A stretch of 64,000 nt of DNA from Phellopilus nigrolimitatus (lineage: Eukaryota; Basidiomycota; Agaricomycetes; Hymenochaetales; Hymenochaetaceae), in assembly GCA_021029095.1 (NCBI GenBank), contig JAJOHG010000068.1, positions 62,001 to 126,000 of the forward strand. Direction: 5' to 3'. Shown piece after piece: positions 43,006 to 54,263 of this stretch (positions are counted from its first letter, which is position 1; the number at the start of each line of letters is the position of its first letter). The position numbers and the translations under genes are program-made. The notes beneath the pieces were generated by a model. It was not told the DNA's origin. It saw only the letters and a program-made list of their open reading frames with translations, and searched no databases.

Positions 43006-43764
43006 GCAAACGCATATGCGACCCAGGAGGGAATGGCAAGGAGTTACTGAAGTATGACTGTTCTCCCTTTGTGTTCCGTGGAATTTCATACCGATCATTC
43101 GATTTGGACAGAGCACGTATCATCTGTCTTGTTTGAGCCTGTTCCATGCATCATGTTGTCAATGGAAAAACTGTATGAATTGTTCTTAGACTTTATTTAA
43201 ATGATCTTGATTTTGATGTACAGCAAAATTAGAGAGCGGAGTTCGAGTGAAATGCCACCCGGCGTGGTGTATAAACATCATAGAAATCATATACTAAAGG
43301 AGGGTACAATACACAACGAGTCTAAAGTCCAAGGAGCCGTGTCGTACTCGAAGTCAGGGAGAAATATTAAAATCCAAAACGTTATGGCACTCACGATCTA
43401 ACCGAGAACCTAATCCGCCTGGAAAATAAACAGGCCAAATTTCGGCCTTCCTCACTCCAAATACGCGTGATCTTTGTATCTTTTCCCTCCTCCGTGCACT
43501 TTCCCGAAGATATTTACAGCTCGCTCTGCAAAAGTCACTGACTCGAAGAGGACCGCGGCCACGGTGACCGATTTGTTTCCATGTCCAAGTGTCCGGTGCG
43601 TTCGCTTGTTGTCCGACATAAATATTCTGCAACGTTCGCGGACGCTGCATGTGCGTCGCGATATTGTAGCACGCTGGTAGTCGTCGTCGCAGAACTGACG
43701 GGTGTCTCGGCAACTACCGGTTGTGCGCTTGCAGCCTTCACGTCTCATCTACTCGCCGCACGAC

Positions 43765-44699
43765 ACGTCATCGCACACCCTGGGCACACTCGTCCGTCCC
43801 TTCAGACAGAATCAAACCGCACTCGCGGCCATCGACGCCAGCGAAGAATAAGGGAAAGGCAAAGGACACGTCGGCGCCAGTGCAACACGCACCGAAGAGT
43901 GCCGCCGTCCGCGCGCTCGAGGCCACCATTGCGGACCTCACGTCCTCGTCCGGGCGCGAGCGCGACGCACAGGGCGGCTGCTTCTGCCAAGGTGCGACCC
44001 TCACATTATTCCATAATCTTCCTTCTGAGTATTCTATACGTGGATGCTTCGTGTATCAGCCAGGACGCATGCTCTCGCGTCGCACACACCGCTCTGCGCG
44101 CACTGCGGCCTCGTCCTCTGTGCGCTAAACCCGCCGCATCTCGCCTTCCCGCACTGTTCCGCGCCGCTTCTCTCCTCGTCTGCGCATGCTGCGCCCCTCG
44201 AGTCGCTCGCTAGCGAACTCGCTGCGGTCCTCGCGCGAGAGGAAGCAGACGCGCAGCGTGAACGCGAGGAAGCACGTGAGACCGCCGGCGCGTTCCCCCA
44301 GCACCTCCCTGGGGAAGCGAGGGCAGCATGCTCAGCGTGGCGAGTGCGGCGGTGCCGAATGCGAATGGCGCATAAGGTGCTTTCGCTCAACGCGAAGATG
44401 AAGCACGTGACGGTCGCGTTGTACACACCCGCGCCGATGCCTTTTCGCTCCCTCAAGCCTGCGGAGCAAATTCGCCGGACGTGGAGGAGGACACTCCGGC
44501 CACGCGCATACCGCCGCGAGGGGACGCCATCCCATACATGCGTGGCAGGCCGGATGCCACGCGCTCGTGGGCAGACGGCTGTGGGGATATGTATGCGGTC
44601 CCCGCATCGACCGCGAGGAGCTGAAGGAAGACCGGAGGGCGCATAAGGCGAAGAAGGCGAGAGATGTTGCTGAAAGCTGTGCTGCCGCTGCAGATTAGG
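43765..44699 (+). pseudogene. TRIP4/ASC-1-type zinc-finger gene, direct copy 2, finger damaged
   Basis: Tandem counterpart of 31,760-32,697, with the same Cys-to-Phe change in the finger and the same loss of frame near the 3' end. Confidence 0.7.
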
Positions 44700-45086
44700 C
44701 TCGCAATCTCGTTCTTCTTGCTCTCGCGCTGTTTATTGTACCATGGTATACGAATACAGTCACTTATAAAAGAGATAAACTCTAGTGCTCCAGAAAGCAA
44801 CAAACACTGCCTTTTTCTTCTTCCTGAACAAGTACTCAAGCCGCGCTCTGAGGTATGTCATCATCAAGTCAAGCACAGCTAGGCAGCTATATTTTGGTCT
44901 CCTCTCACATTGTCTCTTGCTTTGTTCCTTCTCTCCTCATCTCACTCGGTGAACTTATATGAATGTAACGCTTCAAATGGTAATTACGCTTAGCTATGAA
45001 ACCTACAGAGCCTCTCTTAGAAACTCCGCGCCCTGTGAGATGCAAAGGCCCACAGACTCTCCGACCCAAGCCGAAAGTCTGACGAC

Positions 45087-46890
45087 TAGAGGGCGATGGC
45101 CGAGAATCCCGCTCCCTTAACTTTCGAGTCGTGGTCTTGACGCTCGACAAGAATCAGGTATGTTTGCGACAGTTCCACTTTCATAAATGATTTGATGAAT
45201 ACTACGCAGAATTACATGTATTCTCAGTATGTACCTCAATTGTGTTCGACAGTGTTGGAATTTCTGAAGTGCATGCTTGTGTTCTGGCTACAGGCGAGGC
45301 GATATAATAGCTCGGAGGAAAGAGAGGAAAGGGCGGAGGACTGGTATGGTGAGCGCGCTTCAAGGATAGATTGAGTCTCGCAGAGATTCAGGTCAAAGCG
45401 TAGCGCCGCTAGCCAGCACCTCCATTAATTTCTTGACTTCGTTGCAAATTACACGACTCACTGAGACGCTTCAAAAATTTAGCAAATAGAGCAAGAAATC
45501 CGAGTCGCCTCCAGAAGCATAGGTAACATTGTCTCTGTACGTTAATTACCTTCCCAATAGGTATGCAATGGAAAACTGCACTAATGCCTTGATTCCAAAG
45601 TGCGATAAATTTCTCGATATTGACCGAAGCTTGTTATATATATATATATCTTTTCTTGGTGTAAAGTTAATTTAATACTTGTCTTAGTCTTTGTAACCAG
45701 CGTCCTTTCCTCCCAGTACAAATGAACTTATTTTGCTTCCGCCGCAAAAGTGATACAAATGCTATTAATACCGTAGCACGGCCATGCTTTTCGCTTTCTT
45801 TACTTTGCATTGAAATTCTTGTAATATGATATCTGAACCCAGAACGAGTAATCGGCCCTCCCTTCGCAATATCTATTATATTAATTAATCACCTCGCCAC
45901 ACAATGGCAATATTCTGCGATGTAAAAGTAAGGCGCTATAAAGTCGTATAGGACTTCGAGTCACTAGAACAGAAACACCCACAAAAACATAAGGTAAGTT
46001 GTACAGACACATATCAATCTTGGTCATTGCAGCTCTGAATGTGATACTTAGAATGGCATCTCAAAACAAATTCGAGCCTTTGTCTATCTATGCTGTCTTC
46101 GGGATCCCGACACCGAGAGGTACTATTATAACACAGGGGATATTAATCTCATTGGATACCAAAATCATGCTCTTCACATGTGAACCTGGAGAACAAAGGA
46201 CATACAGAACAGGTGGTTGCATTCACGATGACCCTGAGAAAGTGCGATTCCAAAGTGTCGTCCAGTTCAATAGAAGGCCTCTGGAAAGAATAGACATCGA
46301 GCGCATCAATACAGACCTGAATTATATGTCTGTCACTGGTGTGCCCTCAGAAAAGGAGTGGCTTACCATATACCTCCGAAAAGATAGAATCGGCCTTGAA
46401 GCAGAAGTTGAAACAATATTCGGTTACGGGAAAAATGAAACGAAGGGAGTTATCATTAAGCTTGAAAGATTGTTGAAGACACATGATGTGTTTTTGTCAC
46501 CGGGGCCCAACCTCAGAACATAGGATTTTGCCTAGGTTTCGGAAGATACTATCATCCCCATGTGTAATCCCTATTCCATCAGTCACTATGCATATTCATG
46601 TATGTACGTACAGAGAAGAATTTAATTGCAAGCATTGTCTTTGAATTAAGACGAGGAGAAAACTGATGCGCCGTACACAATACAGCTATAGTTTGAAGAA
46701 CACTGAGCAGGTTCGAGATATTCAGCTCGGGAACGTTTGAAACAGCTTGCATGCTTTGAGAAGTACTGCCAGCGTGAAAAGGGCAGCTGCCATGGATGGT
46801 ACTTATAGTACAGCTGGATAACATAATAGAGCGACTCGGCTGCTGCTCGGCGTTTGCACAACTCTCCTTTGCACCCACAACGGCATCCTC
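45087..46890. repeat. Inverted repeat, right arm, copy 2
   Basis: Copy of 33,085-34,882. It carries a (TA)n tract at 45,634-45,648 in place of a T-rich stretch, and its MASQ protein has five substitutions relative to copy 1. Confidence 0.9.
46053..46523 (+). CDS. MASQ-family protein, right-arm copy 2 (unknown function)
   Basis: ATG at 46053, 156 aa. Relative to the copy at 34,045 it has five single-base changes that all alter the protein: Val to Ile in the KxMLF segment, Gly to Arg after EQ, Ala to Val and Leu to Phe in the SAVQLN segment, and Leu to Pro near the C-terminus. I saw no silent changes in the frame. TATA box at 45,937-45,942; 5'-UTR intron as in copy 1. Confidence 0.75.
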   Translation: MASQNKFEPLSIYAVFGIPTPRGTIITQGILISLDTKIMLFTCEPGEQRTYRTGGCIHDDPEKVRFQSVVQFNRRPLERIDIERINTDLNYMSVTGVPSEKEWLTIYLRKDRIGLEAEVETIFGYGKNETKGVIIKLERLLKTHDVFLSPGPNLRT

Positions 46891-47472
46891 AGCAGCGTCC
46901 TTAAGCAGACTAAAAATTCTAAATGATGCTCGAGCTTATCCAGTCGCTCAGAGTCGCCTCAGGTCAGCCCGTATCATTAGGGGACCAATTTTGTCGTCCA
47001 CACTATCCATCGTCCAACTCATGTTGATATGTGGGTCTGCTGCGCTGAACTGAGGTTTAGGAAGAGTATGTGTGACCAGAAGTCGAGAGCGTCGAATGCC
47101 CCGCAGTGAACACAGTGTCTATGTTCTGGCATGCCTCGGCTACAGGAAAGGTGATAGCAATACCTAGGAGGAAATCAAAGTGAGGGGAAAAGGTTTGCAT
47201 GGCGAGTGCGCTTCTGCGATAGATTAAGTCTTGTGAAGATTGAGTCTCGTGAAAATTGAAATCTATGAGAAGCATTGTCAGCTTATAAGCGCTGCGCTGC
47301 ACCGGTGATCTTATGCCTTCGTCCATATGGTCAGGTAAAAGGAAGCAACCTAGAGTAGCCACGGCGTATTTGCATGCTGCGTGGCGTCGATGAGTTCAGG
47401 GCCCAGAGTTGACTGTATTGTATACCATGGTACAATGAATAACGCGAGATAAAGAAGAATGAGATCGCGAGC

Positions 47473-48456
47473 CTAATCTGCAGCAGCAGCAGCAGCAGCA
47501 GCAGCATTGCCCTCAGCCCGATCTCTCGCCTTCTTCGCCTTCCGCGTCTTCCGGCCTTCCTTCACCTCTTCGCGGTCGATGCGGGGTTCGCGTACGTATG
47601 TCAGCGTACGCACAAAGCCATCCCCACGGACGTCTGCCCACGGGCGCGTGGCATTTGGCCTGTCGCGCGCGTGTAGGACGGCACACGCTGGCGGCGGTAC
47701 TCGGACGTGCGGCGGGTCATCCACTGTTGCCGAATCTTCTCCGCCGGCTCCAGAACTCGAGGAGGTGGCCGGCGCAGGCGGCCGCGGGGGCGTATACGAT
47801 GCGACGATGACGCGCTTCGTCTTCGCGCTGAGCGAAAGCACCTTATGCGCCTGGTTTGCTTTCACCGCCGCCGGACTCGGCACGCTAGGCCCACCTCCTC
47901 TCGAGTCACCAGGGAGGAGCTGCGGGAACGCGCCGGTGGCCACGCGTGCCTCCTCGCGTTCGCGCTGCGCGACTGCCTCCTCCCGCGCGAGAACCGCGGC
48001 GAGTTCGCTACCGAGCGACTCGAGGAGCGCGGCGTGCGCAGGCGGGGAGAGGAGCGGCGCGGAACAGTGCGGGCAGGCGAGATGCGGCGGGTTGAGCGCA
48101 CAGAGGACGAAGCCGCAGTGCGCGCAGAGCTGTGCGTGCCGTGCGAGCCCATGCGCCCTGGCTGATACACAGTATGATAAATACTCAAAAGAAAGGTTAC
48201 GGATTAAGATGAGGAACGCACCTTGGCAGACGCAGCCGCCCTGTGCGTCGCGCTCGCGCCCGGACGAGGACGTGAGGTCCGCGATGGTACCTTTGAGCGC
48301 GCGTGCTGCATCGGCGCCGACGCGTCCTTTGCCTTCCTTTTGTTCTTCGCTGGCGTCGACGGCTGAGAGTGCGGTTTTATCCTGTCTGAAGGGACGGACG
48401 AGTGTGCCCAGGTGTACGGCGAGAAGACGAGGCGCGAAGGCTGCAAGCTCGCGCAC
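47473..48456 (-). CDS. TRIP4/ASC-1-type (C2HC5) zinc-finger protein, inverted copy 2
   Basis: Tandem counterpart of 35,467-36,435. Open from LGTLVRPFRQDKTALSAV through the finger (CVCQ in place of CFCQ; CAHCGFVLC and ACPHC kept) to the poly-Ala end, which has more GCT/GCA codons than copy 1. The linker differs slightly (PPHVRVPPPACAV). Again no ATG at the 5' end of the open frame. Confidence 0.6.
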   Translation of the reverse strand: MRELAAFAPRLLAVHLGTLVRPFRQDKTALSAVDASEEQKEGKGRVGADAARALKGTIADLTSSSGRERDAQGGCVCQGAFLILIRNLSFEYLSYCVSARAHGLARHAQLCAHCGFVLCALNPPHLACPHCSAPLLSPPAHAALLESLGSELAAVLAREEAVAQREREEARVATGAFPQLLPGDSRGGGPSVPSPAAVKANQAHKVLSLSAKTKRVIVASYTPPRPPAPATSSSSGAGGEDSATVDDPPHVRVPPPACAVLHARDRPNATRPWADVRGDGFVRTLTYVREPRIDREEVKEGRKTRKAKKARDRAEGNAAAAAAAAAD

Positions 48457-48649
48457 GACCCGGTAGTTGCCGAGACGTAATTTGTTTAGCTGCGACGACG
48501 ACTAACGGCATGCGACGCTCACGCAGCGTCCACAAATTCCGCAGACCGAAGCTTTGTCTTGGACGACAAGCGAACACGCACGACCCTCCTGTGAGCCGAC
48601 GCAGACTACAGAGCAAACTGCTCAATATCTTCGGGAGAGTGCACAAGGG

Positions 48650-49870
48650 CGCTCGTAATGATGGATGATGGATAGAGCTAGGGGAGCGGGTTACGCTGCA
48701 CAGGACTGAGCTTCTATTGCATACTACTTTAAGTAATGCCGAACTATCGGGACTCGCCACAAGAGCCAAGCGAGCGGGAATATATGATTCCGAGCACTGG
48801 ATGATGATAGGTAGGCAGGATAACAGAAGAGCGCTCGCAATGATGATGATGGACAGAGTCAGATGAGCGGATTTACACTGCTTCTATTGCATACTACTAG
48901 TGAGTCAGAAAACACCTAGCTCTGGCTCAACTCGAAGCGATAAACATGAATTTATATGTGGGGTGCCCACATATTAGGGGGGGAGCGAAGCGCGTGTGAC
49001 TAAGGCTTATTCTGAGCTCTTTCATTTTAGCTTTCTATTACCGTTGATTTTATATTTTATTGGATTTTCGTCTCCGTGGTGCTGGCGAAGACAACGAAAT
49101 AATTTCCAAGTATATCGCGTAACTCGTCGAGTGCGCATACATGCTATATATCACTACGAAAGCTGTTTGAACTCTGACTACACCAAACACAATCAAAATA
49201 AACCTCGCTACATCAAGCTCACATAAGCCATATAGTCTCAACATATTTTCAGTGTGATGTAACTGAAAGTAATAGTAAAAAAAGTTCACTAGTAATGTCA
49301 GCTTTTGTATGCTTCAATGTGCCCAAGACGTGGCCAGAGCAAGTTCTCACGTAAGGGGGCCATACAGTCCCAGGTCACGTGATGTGCTTTAGGGAGGCCG
49401 GTAAGTCCAATTTTTTTCTCACTAGATCTTATTTAATTTTGTAAGCAGAGTTCAAAAATTATTTACAAAGATCAAGAGTGGAAGTGTGGAAGGAGGAAAG
49501 GAAGAGGAGAGAGAAAGCAACCATACATGCAGCGGCTCGCAGCATCATAATCAGTTCTCACGCGGGAGGGGCTCATGCGGCTGGTCACGTGATAGGTTTT
49601 TGGGAACCCTATCGTGGTGATTCGCTCCCCAAATATTTTATATAATATTTTTGGTAAGAGAAAGTGCAGGATTTGTTTGCCGGCCTCAGGAGTACTTTTT
49701 TTTTCACGGAAGAGGATGGAGGGAAGAAAGAGAGCAGGCATACAGGCGGAGGCACGCAGCATCATGATCAGTTCTCACGGGGGGGGGCCACACAGCCACC
49801 CCGTGAACATCACGTGATAGCTTTTTGGGAGCCCTATCCCGGTAAGAGGGAGCTTCGCTCCCAATTAACG
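48650..49870. repeat. Non-coding end of tandem unit, copy 2, plus a third CACGTGAT repeat
   Basis: Same as 36,660-37,765, but here the sequence continues past the unit boundary with a third GTTCTCACG...CACGTGAT block (about 49,767-49,820) and ends in the hairpin GGGAGC-TTC-GCTCCC (49,848-49,862). GGGAGCGAAGC near 48,982 is the inverse of that end, so an ~880-bp element may lie between them. Confidence 0.45.
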
Positions 49871-49984
49871 CTACTGTAAATCAGGCAACAATGTGACCTC
49901 TCGCTGACATTATACGTACAGGCAAGCTCTATATATTTCCAGGGTGCATTCTGCTATCGACGTCGACGCACTGACCTCACCCCA

Positions 49985-52676
49985 ATGTCTTCGAAGATTC
50001 AGCCGAACTTAGGCAAACCTAACGACCTCCCGCCTGGCGTTGGAGGCAAAGAGGCCGGCTTACCACAGAGCTTCAAGCTGAGCAGCTCGTGCATCGACGA
50101 TGACAGGCCTTTCAAGGTCGTCGTCATCGGGGCAGGCTTCAGCGGCATTACAGCTGGGATCAGGTTCGCTTTTCGCGAACTCATACTCTGGGATTGCAGC
50201 TACTGATGTGTATCTTAAGGTTCCCGCAGCGAATGAAAAACCTGGACTTGACGATCTACGAAAAGAACTCCGGCGTGGGTGGGACATGGTTCTCGAACAG
50301 GTATCCCGTGAGTGTACTTCTTTCATGACGTTGCGTTGTTTTGAATCGACGGATTTCGCTTCTCAGGGTGTGGCTTGCGATGTTCCTTCTCATGTGGTAT
50401 GTCTCTATTTGACTCAGTGAAGGACTCGCTAAACCTCGTCATCTTTATACATGTAGTATCAACTCACGTTCGAAGAATATGTAACTAACCTCTGCGTCCA
50501 CCTATCCTATATCTCATTCGTGTGCTAATCAGTTGCATGTAGACACAATGGTCTTCCTTCTACGCTCCTGGGCCTGAAATACGGGCCTACCTTCAGCGCG
50601 TCGTCGACAAATACAATCTCATGCGCTACATCAAGCTGCAGCACGAGCTGACTCACGCACGTTACGACGAGGAAAGTGGCAAGTGGCATCTGAAGATTCG
50701 TCGACCTGTGCAAGGACGCGAAGCCGCCGACGAGCAGTTCGAAGTCATTGAGGACATCGCGGATCTCGTTATTACGGCCATCGGCTCGCTGAGTAGATGG
50801 AGCTGGCCGGATATCGAAGGCTTGAAAACCTTCAAAGGGAAGATCGTCCATTCAGCAGACTGGGAGACGGACGAGTTAGGACATTGGCAGAGCAGTGTCG
50901 CAAACTGGGGTGATAAAAAAGTCGGCGTAATCGGCGTCGTGCGTCCTTCTGTATTTTCATTTCATCCTAAGGTAACTGACAAGATGGATCGTCAGGGCTC
51001 GACGACGACGCAAATCGTGCCTGCTCTCCAGCCTCTCGTGAAGCACCTGTACAACTACGTTCGCGGAAAGGCGTGGCTTTCGCCACCTGTTTTTAGCGAC
51101 AAAATGCTTGAGCTTTTGAATCGCGAAGTAGGCACAGGGAATTGTAAGGATGATTAAACCCTCTTTCTTGATTGCAGCTGAAAGTTCGTTTAAACCTCAG
51201 ATTCGTTCACTGAAGAAGACAAGGAAGCGATGAAAGATCCCGCGTTCTTCAAAAATTACAGACACGAGCTCGAATCGTTCCTCAATGTGAATTTTTACAA
51301 CTGCGTTTCTCATCCTGGATTCTGATCGTTTCTATCTTTCTCAGTCTTTGCATTTTCTAACTATCAAAGGTTCAGAAATGCAGAAGACCGTGCAGGAGAC
51401 GTTCAGGACATACATGCGTTCAAGCCTGACCAAGAGGCCATGGATCGCAGACTATCGTGGGTCTTATTAGACCCTAGCCTACAAATGTCCATGTATTGAC
51501 AAAAGTGCTATATCCAGTGGTGCCTGATTTCTCAGTAACGTGCAGACGTCTGACGCCCGGACCAGGATACCTCGATGCATTGTGCAAGGATAATGTAGGT
51601 ATTTTTTGTATCTCTGAATCAAGGTTGTAACGTGTTCGCAGGTCGATTTTGTTCCGACGCATATCAAGAAAATCACGGAGACGGGGATCGAACTAGTTGA
51701 CGGAGTTCACCACGATCTTGACGTGATCGTTTGCGCTACTGGTAAGAACTGCTGAACACCATCGTGCTCGATCCTCCGCTAATCTCTTTTGAAAATAGGC
51801 TTTGATACGTCTCATCAATATCCGTTTCCCGTCATTGGCCGCGGTGGAAAAACACTCGTGGATCGCTTTACTCCGCATCCGGAGACGTACTTGTCACTGT
51901 GCTCGGACGGGTTTCCGAACTGGTTCATCGCTGGTGGACCGAACTCAATTATCGGCACGGGTACTCTGCTCGCCATTTTCGAGCGCCAGGTCGACTACAT
52001 CGTCGAGGCGGCAAAGAAGTTGCAGAAAGAGCATTTGAAGAGTATCGAACCAAAGAAGGAGGCCGTCGCCGATTTCGACGAGTATCTCGACGTACGTATT
52101 TGCGCCCCTCTCTTGACTCGAAATTAACCCGAAGTGTTTCAGCATTACTTCAAAACGGTGGGTTATCTATGGCCACCTGAGGAATATCGCTTACTTGTGA
52201 AAAGACTGTTTTCAGTGAGCAATGCCACTCTTGGTATAAGTTGGGCAAGGCGGACGGTCGCGTCATCGGACTATGGCCAGGTATTCGCTTCACCCCCCCT
52301 CCCCCCCCCTTTAATAGGAGCTTTGTTATAAGCTAATCCCATCGTAGGCTCGAGTCTTCATGCGATCGAAACATTCAAAAGGCCGCGCTGGGAGGACTAC
52401 AACTACGAGCGTCTTGATGGGATTGAAAATCGCTTTCACTGGCTCGGGGATGGATCGACGCATAACGAGAAATATATGACAGGAGACCGTACGTCTTCAT
52501 ATTGTTCCCCTTGAGGCCATACTGGACTTACGAGGGTTGTTTCTTTTTCATTTTTTGTTTATAGGGGCGTGGTATTTAGCCCCGGATGAAGTGGATATTC
52601 CTCCCGGTAAGTCAATCGCGCTTGTTCCCCATATTTGTTCTGACCCGTGTAAAAATGTGCAGTCCCTGAAGCGTAA
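49985..52676 (+). CDS. Flavin-containing Baeyer-Villiger-type monooxygenase
   Basis: Sixteen exons with GT-AG introns: 49985-50163, 50220-50307, 50367-50396, 50457-50480, 50543-50938, 50996-51143, 51201-51286, 51345-51456, 51518-51594, 51642-51741, 51799-52091, 52143-52157, 52205-52280, 52348-52488, 52565-52606, 52663-52676. FAD-binding GAGFSG follows FKVVVI (about residue 45), then YEKNSGVGGTWFSNRYPGVA, YAPGPEIRAYL, the linker FKGKIVHSADWETDE, VGVIGV with GSTTTQI (NADPH site, first Gly side changed), CRRLTPGPGYLDAL, VIVCATGFDTS and GPNSIIGTG. The end is WYLAPDEVDIPPVPEA. Such enzymes use NADPH and O2 to convert ketones to esters or hydroxylate substrates, often in secondary metabolism. The frame is intact throughout. 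It starts 230 bp after the tandem array. Confidence 0.9.
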
Positions 52677-54263
52677 TGAGCGTCCGTTTGAAGCTGGTGC
52701 TAACACATTCGTTGAGCGAGACAATAATAGAATGTGAAGGAGAATGATATGTGAATAGGGATTGAGGCTAGCGGACGACCTTGTAATCATCCAAGAGAGG
52801 AATGCATGTCCTAATGGACCTGTTTGCTACTGACAACGTGTGACGCATTCGGTTTTCCCAGCAGCCTTCCCTGTTTATGTATTGAGCGTACGTCAAAAAT
52901 GAATTGGGCATTAAGCATGTGTGATATCCGGAACAAGGATCGGCGACGCTCGAGATCGGTCAGTGTCCTCGTTTTCTTCGGCACGTTTACAACATCTCTT
53001 CGAGGACTTCTATAAAACTGGTTCGGCGTGCTGCAGAAAGAGAATTATGTCTCTGTCTTAAATGGCGCAGCTTCGCACAAGGATTTAAGACGAAATATTT
53101 TGGTTGATTCAGCATCGCGGCTTTTAAACAAAAAGTAAAAGAGATAATATATCCAAATCCGCGAAGACGGGGTCGCAACTTTAGGCTGACGAAAATGGAA
53201 TCTCAGTTAGCATCTATCCAAGATTCAAGGTTCGGCGATGCTGAGATACCAAATATGCATGGTACTGGCAGCGAATCAGGACCATTGGATAAAATGTATG
53301 AGACGTCGCAACGCACAAGCACTCATCGAAAGGAAGAAATTCCACCGCCGCACAACCTCAGACATCCGCTACCTTCTGTAACCTGCCGACAGGATTGTTG
53401 GGACGGTGTCCATGTTTCTAAGCGTTGAGGAACTGATGAGGTATGCAAGGTCGCAATAGCCGCGGATCGGTATCTGCCTGGAGGCTCCTCATTTCACACA
53501 CAATTCTTCTGCCTTTGGTCATCATACACGGAGGAAAAAATAAATACATGCAAGGGATCTTGAGTGCGGAATACGATCAAAAGAAGCACGGACTATTCAG
53601 TTTCCAGATCCTTCCTTGCCATCGCCTCTGTACTTAACCCCGTCGAGAAGGATCCGAGGAGGACCCGAGAAAATAGGCATGAGGATGTTGGAGAGATCTT
53701 CCATATAATTTTGGAAGCGCTGAACACTACTGGCGATGATTTTGAGCACGGAATGAATCGGTGCCTGGCCCGTACATTGAGAAGTTGATTCGGTTTCGAT
53801 ATTCACGGACTACTGTACTTTCGCAGCTCAAGAGTGCATGTCAAACTAGTCAATCTCGCAACTATGATAGCGATTATAAAGTTGGCTGGATTGAAGATTC
53901 AGAAAAAAAAAAAGAAACGGGAGCAATTCAAATCTCATATCCAGTACAAATTTGATTCGAGTTCATCCAAACCCGCTGCATCCCCGCTTGCCTGAGCGTT
54001 CCGCGGGAAACATGTCAGGTCGATCAGAAACTCCGGACGGCGCGTTTTTTACTTACTTGAGGACGCGTCACGGTCGCATTCAAGCAAGCTGCCGTATTTC
54101 CTCCCTGAGCGCGTCCAACTAGAATGCTCGAACCTCATGCGTCGCTAGTGCTCCATTAATAAGGTCCCCGCTCCTTCGTACGACCTCATTTCACTCTTTA
54201 TCTCGCTCCCAGCGTCCGAGCTCCCGATACGCTTTTCATTTCAACCGTCTGTGCTCTGCCTCG
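52677..54263. other. Spacer with no secure gene
   Basis: A plus-strand ATG frame at 53,195-53,428 (77 codons) and an overlapping frame with RIVGTVSMFLSVEELMR near 53,400 look weakly protein-like but unassigned. The region 54,120-54,260 (CT-rich) is the promoter side of gene F. Confidence 0.4.

Larger units (their letters stand above)
37766..49754. repeat. 12.0-kb tandem unit, copy 2
   Basis: Second copy, 11,989 bp. Differences from copy 1 are mostly 1-nt indels in short runs, a few substitutions, and a (TA)n tract at about 45,634-45,648 that copy 1 lacks. It is followed after 230 bp by the intact flavin monooxygenase gene. Confidence 0.95.

Noticed and set aside
25762..49754. The pair of 12-kb units as long terminal repeats of one giant retroelement
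   Set aside because: They are directly adjacent with no interior, lack TG...CA ends, primer-binding site and any pol-like frame, and the edges show microhomology.
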